Source: Bugula neritina (Eukaryota > Bryozoa > Gymnolaemata > Cheilostomatida > Bugulidae). Taken from it: a stretch of 64,000 nt of DNA. Below, piece by piece: positions 58,288 to 64,000 of this stretch. The notes beneath the pieces were generated by a model that did no database searches, was not told the DNA's origin, and saw only the letters and a program-made list of their open reading frames with translations. Where the stretch lies: assembly GCA_964035545.1 (NCBI GenBank), contig OZ037768.1, positions 14,074,175 through 14,138,174 of the forward strand, written 5' to 3'. How positions within the stretch are numbered: position 1 is the stretch's first letter; each line of letters opens with the position of its first letter. A program made the position numbers and the translations under genes.

Positions 58288-60217
58288 GTATGGTAGTCCA
58301 ATAAATTGTGTAGCTTGGTTCTATTTGTTGGTGACAAACTCACATGGCCAAAACGTTTTTATCAACATAACCATTTGAAACCATGTGAATGGAAACCAAT
58401 GACATGAGTTGCATGCGTGTGCGATCGAAACAATCCCAATGTGAATATAATATATTTGTGATATCAGATTTTCATTTTATTAAGTGACTTACGACTATCA
58501 GTATCAGTCCATCACATGTGAGTGTCAGCGTCATCATTATTATTATAAAATAATTATTTATTTTCATTTGGTGTATCAGTATGACTGTAATAATTAATAT
58601 TATGATATTAATGCAACACTTACTCTTACTCTTAGTCTTAGTCTTACAGTTACACTTACTCATACAGTGATGCTGTGAGTTACTGTTGCTGTTTTAGCTT
58701 TACCCTTTGAGTTTCAGTGTAGCATTAAAACTAAATCTAACAGATTGAGATAGAATCAATACTAAAAATAAAATTAAAACTAAAATTTCATCCAAATGAG
58801 TCATTGAATGAATATAATACTAATACTAATAGTAATACTAATAGTAATACTAATAGTAATATTTATTATTTATATTTATTAGTTATTACTAATAGTAATA
58901 GTAATTGTAATAGTATTACTTTTAGTATTACTATTAAGTTTTAATACTAATGCCATGGTAATACTAATACTAATATAGTTGATGTTATACTTATAATTAT
59001 TGTTATGTTTTAATTATAAGCATATACTTATACTTATAGCTATAGGTTATAGTTATACTTATGGTAATACTAACTATAACTATTACATTTACTATTATTA
59101 TTACTATAACTATGAGTATGTCTATTAGTATTATGATATAATGTGTATTAATGCTAGCTCATAAATTTAAAGCTCATAAACAATACATGCATTGCATAAG
59201 AAGTAAAGAACAAAAGTGCTATTGAATACACGAAACATATCAGCTTTTCTCACAAGCACGTTAGTGGCTAATTAGCCTAATATGGGAGAAGCAAATTTGT
59301 ACCAATTTGATACAGTGATGTGATGAGTCTGAGTTAGTCAACTCTAAATCCTTTCTCTTTGAACGTTTTTTAATGGCAATACTACTACGTTTTGCTTCAA
59401 ATGCGGACATAGCACGGAGAAAGCTGTCCGACAAGCAACATAGTCAGAAGCAAGCTGCACACCCAGGTGTTTAGAGACAGTCTGGGTTGGTCTTTGCATC
59501 TCCTCTTAAGCAAACCTAAGTTTCGCTTACCGTCACACAGTTTACCAAACAAAACTGTTCTAGGCAAACGCTTACTTTCGATCTCATATACGTGACCAAC
59601 TCAACCATGTTGATACTTTAGCAACAGCTGTTCAATGCTACAAATATACAATCTTATGTGGGAGCTGAAAAATGATACGGCAAATATCATAATGTTGCAT
59701 CTGTTGATTTACGATGAATGAAAAATATTAAATATACTGTAATACAATGAAAACATCATTCAGTTGCTGTTGAATCTTCCAACAAATTTTATTTTAGAGT
59801 TTTTCCTAATTCATTTTGAATAATTTCATCCAAATATTTTCAAGTCACTAAAAACCCGATTATCTTTAGAATTGTTTGTGGCAGAGTCACTCAAATTTGT
59901 CACCTGAATCAAGTTGTTAAAAACCACTTCAAGATCAACTAACCAGAGGTATTGCTTGTACTGCAATTATACAGTTAAAAATACTTATGCACATTGTGTG
60001 CCTAAATTGCTCTGTCGGATTGCAAAAATACTTGTTTAGTTCTCTAGTTGATGGTATCCAGTTTACTACACAGCTCTGAATGCCAGCAATATTTATTGGG
60101 AATTCTATCTTTTTCATTTTTGTAGAACATAATTAGAATAGATAATTGAGTAATATTGTTAGGTTACATTATAACTCCTTGGAATATTCAATGTCTGCCA
60201 CTGCTTGTCCAACCATG
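58288..60217. other. Intergenic AT-rich region
   Basis: Holds imperfect ACTTACTCTTAG (58615-58665) and TAATACTAATAG (58800-59130) repeats and otherwise featureless sequence. No gene is supported. Confidence 0.5.
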
Positions 60218-60221
60218 CTAT

Positions 60222-60801
60222 TGTTATGATTTTGCGGGTTTAATGAAATAGACAAGTAGTCTGCATGCCAATACTTGTAATTGTTGAATAAAAGTCTTTG
60301 TAAAATGTTGATTCTAATAGTCTTTATTGATGTATATAGTAGTTTCCTCTGCGAGCTCCAGTGTTAGACTGATTTGATACAAAAAATGCTCGCCCTTATA
60401 TACTGCCAGAAAAGTGCCTGCCACGTGGAGGTCCGAAATCGGAAGGGTTCCGTCCGAAAATCGGACAGACCCCATCCGAAATCGTACCTTGGTTCCGAAT
60501 TCGGCCGAATTCGGTTCACATACTTATTTATTTAACATACAAAGAAAAAGTGGCGGGGAAACATAACTCCAAAAACTATTACAGTAACTTAAAAACAAAC
60601 AATAAAAATAGGAAGGCAATTCACAATTATTACGCTACTCACTACGCTAAGAGCTTAGCTGTCATTACAATATTTGAGGCATTAGAAAGCTACGCAAGGA
60701 GCTTAGCTATAATTACAACATTTAACAGTATTTACAAAGTTACGCCAAGTCCATTATAATAGTGACGCGACATAATTACTAGAACGTTAAAATCCATTAC
60801 A
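60222..60801 (-). mobile_element. Solo LTR, 580 bp, TSD CTAT
   Basis: From TGTTATGATTTTGCGGG to AATCCATTACA, flanked by CTAT at 60218-60221 and 60802-60805. It contains, in element direction, a CCGAAA/TTCGG palindrome array (60427-60512), an AT run resembling TATA (60400-60407) and a GCGAGCTCCAGT block like the family-2 hairpin. Its 5' part aligns with the fragment 24686-25078. Confidence 0.85.
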
Positions 60802-60805
60802 CTAT

Positions 60806-61669
60806 TTACTAGTACTAATGGTTTTACATAGCTAATGGAAATAGTCGGCTCATACTGTTGGTTGGTCAATTGTGTCAAACGAAGCAGCAATTTTATTAGG
60901 TATCACAATATAATTACAACAGACAAGTTTTGCAAACAACTGAGTGTATGTTATATTACTAGGTGTAGACATGATATTAGACCTAGCAGTTTATTAATTT
61001 GAGTTTTGTTTCCTCATAATAGTAGGCTAAAGACTAAAAACCAACTATGGCAATGTAATTTGGATTGATACTTCAATTTTATTTTATCCGGCATAGTATT
61101 AGTTGATTATTTATTTGTTATTTTGATACATCAATACCCTAGTAATCTACTTTAGAGTTCAGATCGCTTTCTTGTCAGAATTAAACTAGTAAAATGTGAA
61201 AAATTTCCCTGGTTAGCTGCATGATTAGTGTCGCTAGTATAGTAAAACTGATTGTACCTATTGAGCGACAACTTTATAAAATGTGGAAAATTGTATACAT
61301 GGTGTGAATGGTTTATTTTTTACCATCCAGAGCTTGGTAATATTTTTTCAAGGGTTTAAAGTAAATTATTGAAATAAAATTTTACTATGAAATAAGAAAT
61401 TATTGTAAACTTTGGTGCACAATGTATTAAATATTATCTTTTAAATTAGTTGCAACTGCAAAGAAATTGTAACTACTTTCATGACATGTAGCATCAATAT
61501 CTGCTTGTATTTAACTTAATAACATGGCAACAAAACTGGATAATTCAATCTTATGATGATATACAAAACATATTTGCATGCTAACTTGTTTTATTGACTT
61601 TAAGGAAAGAATTTTCAACTAAAGACATGAGCAGTAGCTGCTGATAAGTGCCAATAATCTGAATAACTC
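60806..61669. other. Region upstream of MTRR
   Basis: AT-rich sequence presumably containing the MTRR promoter and 5' UTR. No element can be supported. Confidence 0.45.
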
Positions 61670-63752
61670 ATGGCCAGCACCAGCAGATTTCTGCTAGTTT
61701 ATGGATCTCAAACTGGACAATCTAAAGCTATTGCAGAAGAACTTATGGAAAGATGCTATAAAGTGGGAATAGATGCTGATATTCATTGCCTCAGTAAAAT
61801 TGAAAAAGAGGTTAATCATTTGAATATCTTTGCTCTTTGTTGCTTTAACCTTAGCTGTGATGGTGTTGGTCATGTTTCATGATGCTTTCCCTTACTTAAT
61901 ATCTGCTCAAGAATGGCTTTTTTATTTTAAATGTTTTGCTAGTTTTCCATTTTAATGTTGACATTATTTTGCTGTGCAAGAGGCTTATTTGCTTCATATG
62001 TCACATTTCTATCACATGTTTGTTGGTATATATTTTCGTTGGATCAAATACTTTTAAGGAACATTTCAAGAACAAGCATTTCCTATTTTAAAGCAGATTG
62101 CATATTGCAAATAGGAACACATTTTATTTGATATGAACAAACTGAAAGAAAGAATTTTAAATCTACAGGATTATATAACTATAGTAAAGTCTAAAAGTTG
62201 CCTGTATTGAAAATTAGTTTGACATAACTGAAGTAACCTGTACTGCCTAAACTAACAATTGTAATAAGTTGTATGCTGCACCTATTCCAACTTCTTCGTT
62301 TAATTGTTGCTAATTATTACTGCAACAGCAATGCCAATTATTACAATTTTATTCATCACCAAGCACTCACCCCTTTCCACTTGATAATATGTAATTGGTG
62401 CATGTCTGGCTCAATTCAGTAATGGCCATGTTCAAACAAAAAGTCATTTTGACAATTATCAAATTAGCAATCTTATGAGTTGAAACATGTCAAAATCTAT
62501 GGTGCCAAGTATCTCTTATACAGTTTGTGCTGGAACAAGAGTCATTAGTTGTGATAGTTGTATCTACAACTGGTGATGGGGAACCTCCAGATACCGCCCT
62601 CAAGTTTTGGAGAAGAATCAAGAGGAAAACGTTGGCGAAAGATTATTTTTCTAATGTTAAATACTCATTGTTAGGTAAACTCCACCTTTTAACTATTATA
62701 CACTTATTCAATGATTTGGTGATGTAAATGTTTTATTCTGCACCATTAGAATAACTCCTTCATTGTGGAAATAGTCTTATGTGGGATCACACAACACTAA
62801 AGTAGCCAGCTGTTTGTTGTTAGTTAATGGAGTGCTTCAGCATACTCGGGTTAGTAAATGCACCACCCTCTCTTATTATATATATTTCATGTTTCTTACC
62901 AGGTTTGGGAGACTCAAATTATAACAACCACTGTGCATTTCCCCACATGGTGAACGATCGCCTGTTACAGCTAGGTGCTACTCAATTCCTCCCAGCAAGC
63001 TTTGCAGATGATGCAGTTGGGCAAGTATTTGTTACTTCATATTGGATTTTGTGTTTCTTTCCGGTTGATATCTGGCAGTTGATAATATCTATTTTATTCC
63101 TACATCATTGTATATAATTATTTGGCCCTGCAGTCTATTGAATGTATCCCTACTTCTGCAATGCATGATTTTATTTAAACAACTCGTTAACAGAATCTCG
63201 CCACCTTTTCAATGTCACATAAATACTGACATCTGCATTTTGGCAAAGAGGCTTGGTGTTTCTATTTAACTAGTAATAGTTAAGTTTCTCAAAATAAAAG
63301 AAAATTTCAAGTTATAATTCATCAACTGGTCAACAATTTCCTAAGTAGCTTGTAGCATTTCTGCTTCAGGTAAAGGCTCTAGCAGTGATCAAAGGTACAC
63401 ATTTTTAGCTTGATTCACTCGTTCCTTGCAGCAAATTGTTGGAAGTGTGGCTTAAAATGTGATTGTTGTTCATTATTTTGTCATTAATTTTATGTTACTG
63501 CTTGTGCCAATAGATTGGATATCGTGGCTGAACCATGGATAGACTCTCTCCTTAATGCTCTTTGCGAGATATTTAAGTTGAGTCCTCCATCGGATGATAA
63601 CAAAGCTGTGAATGCTGCTCTGGGCATTATAAAAGATTTGGAGTCTAAACTAGTCATTGATCCCTCTAAAAGTTCTACTTTTACATTAACCAATGGTGAA
63701 CTGTCAGGACCAGGTGGCACCAATGAAAACTCATCATCCACCAACATCTCAA
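61670..63752 (+). CDS. MTRR: Methionine synthase reductase, N-terminal part (cut by window end)
   Basis: This diflavin reductase restores oxidised cob(II)alamin on methionine synthase. Exons seen: 61670-61810, 62524-62674, 62903-63020, 63514-63752 (ending in phase 1 and continuing beyond the window). They cover the FMN-binding flavodoxin domain: LLVYGSQTGQSKAIAEEL (FMN phosphate loop, near residue 8), VVIVVSTTGDGEPPDTALKFW (~55), LLGLGDSNYNNHC (~95) and FADDAVGLDIVAEPWIDSL (~130). The last exon runs into a polar linker. The FAD and NADPH domains lie outside. The third intron uses a GC donor (GG|GCAAGT). The match to the MTRR order of motifs is close; the related NDOR1 or CPR fit less well (DLHC-type DIHCLSK motif, EPW). 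Confidence 0.9.
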
Positions 63753-63771
63753 GTAAAGTGTTGAGTTTAGT

Positions 63772-64000
63772 GTAGTGTAGTGTATTGTATTGTAGTGTAG
63801 TGTAGTGTATTGTATTGTAGTGTAGTGCAGTGTAGTGTAGTGTATTGTATTGTAGTGTAGTGCAGTGCAATGTAGTGTACTGCAGTGTATTTTAGTATAG
63901 TGATGTGTATTATAATGTAATGCAATGTAGTGGGGTGTGGTACAGTCAGTGTATTGTATTGTAGTGTAGTATAGAGCAGTGTAGTGTAGTATAGTGCAGT
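63772..64000. repeat. GTAGT / GTATT pentanucleotide array
   Basis: Irregular run of gtagt, gtatt, gcagt units in an MTRR intron, continuing to the window end. The TTLHY-type frame is an artefact. Confidence 0.95.

Overview
This is a nuclear window from an intron-rich, AT-rich invertebrate metazoan. The evidence is short-to-medium spliceosomal introns (GT-AG plus some GC-AG), animal-type host genes (bifunctional lysine-degradation enzyme AASS, CDK5 with its PSSALRE helix, methionine synthase reductase) and a dense load of Ty3/gypsy LTR retrotransposons, hAT/pogo/Harbinger-like DNA elements and LINE remnants. I cannot fix the phylum from sequence alone; a sponge or another early-branching or marine invertebrate is plausible. 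No bacterial, CRISPR or viral-genome features were seen.

Layout. 1-1007: 5' end (LTR, primer site, gag) of a gypsy family-1 element on the minus strand, cut by the window edge. 1639-4917: eight-exon gene (+) for an unrecognised 362-aa coiled-coil protein. 5632-18635: complete AASS gene (-), which I could splice into 22 exons (940 aa), including an inferred 11-nt micro-exon; its introns hold a pogo-like transposon relic and a 22-bp tandem array. 19242-25078: solo LTR, decayed LINE, a hAT-type non-autonomous element with a perfect 8-bp target duplication, and fragments. 25621-33092: a full-length but disabled gypsy family-1 element (+). 33139-33485: another solo LTR. 34218-37483: complete CDK5 gene (-), ten exons, 299 aa. 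37484-43515: AT-rich spacer, microsatellites, a second hAT copy and a 29-copy GGGCAT array. 43516-56279: a Russian-doll nest in which a non-autonomous gypsy element (family 3, -) has its 5' LTR interrupted by a solo LTR, which is interrupted by a MITE with TAA duplication, which is interrupted by a nearly LTR-identical gypsy element (family 2, -). 56284-58287: foldback palindromes with an AT-only core. 60222-60801: solo LTR. 61670-64000: first four exons of MTRR (+), running off the window.

The most interesting theme is that three different gypsy families here, with unrelated LTR sequences, all carry a third gene after integrase whose product looks like a transcription factor: acidic LLDLEL-type N-terminal region, two adjacent C2H2 zinc fingers, and a C-terminal coiled coil. 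At least one family also carries, just upstream of the TATA box in its LTR, a ~150-bp array of nested palindromes built from CCGA/TCGG half-sites. A self-regulating retrotransposon (an element-encoded DNA-binding protein acting on its own promoter) is a testable inference. Host genes appear intact; all three gypsy copies carry lesions, at different places.
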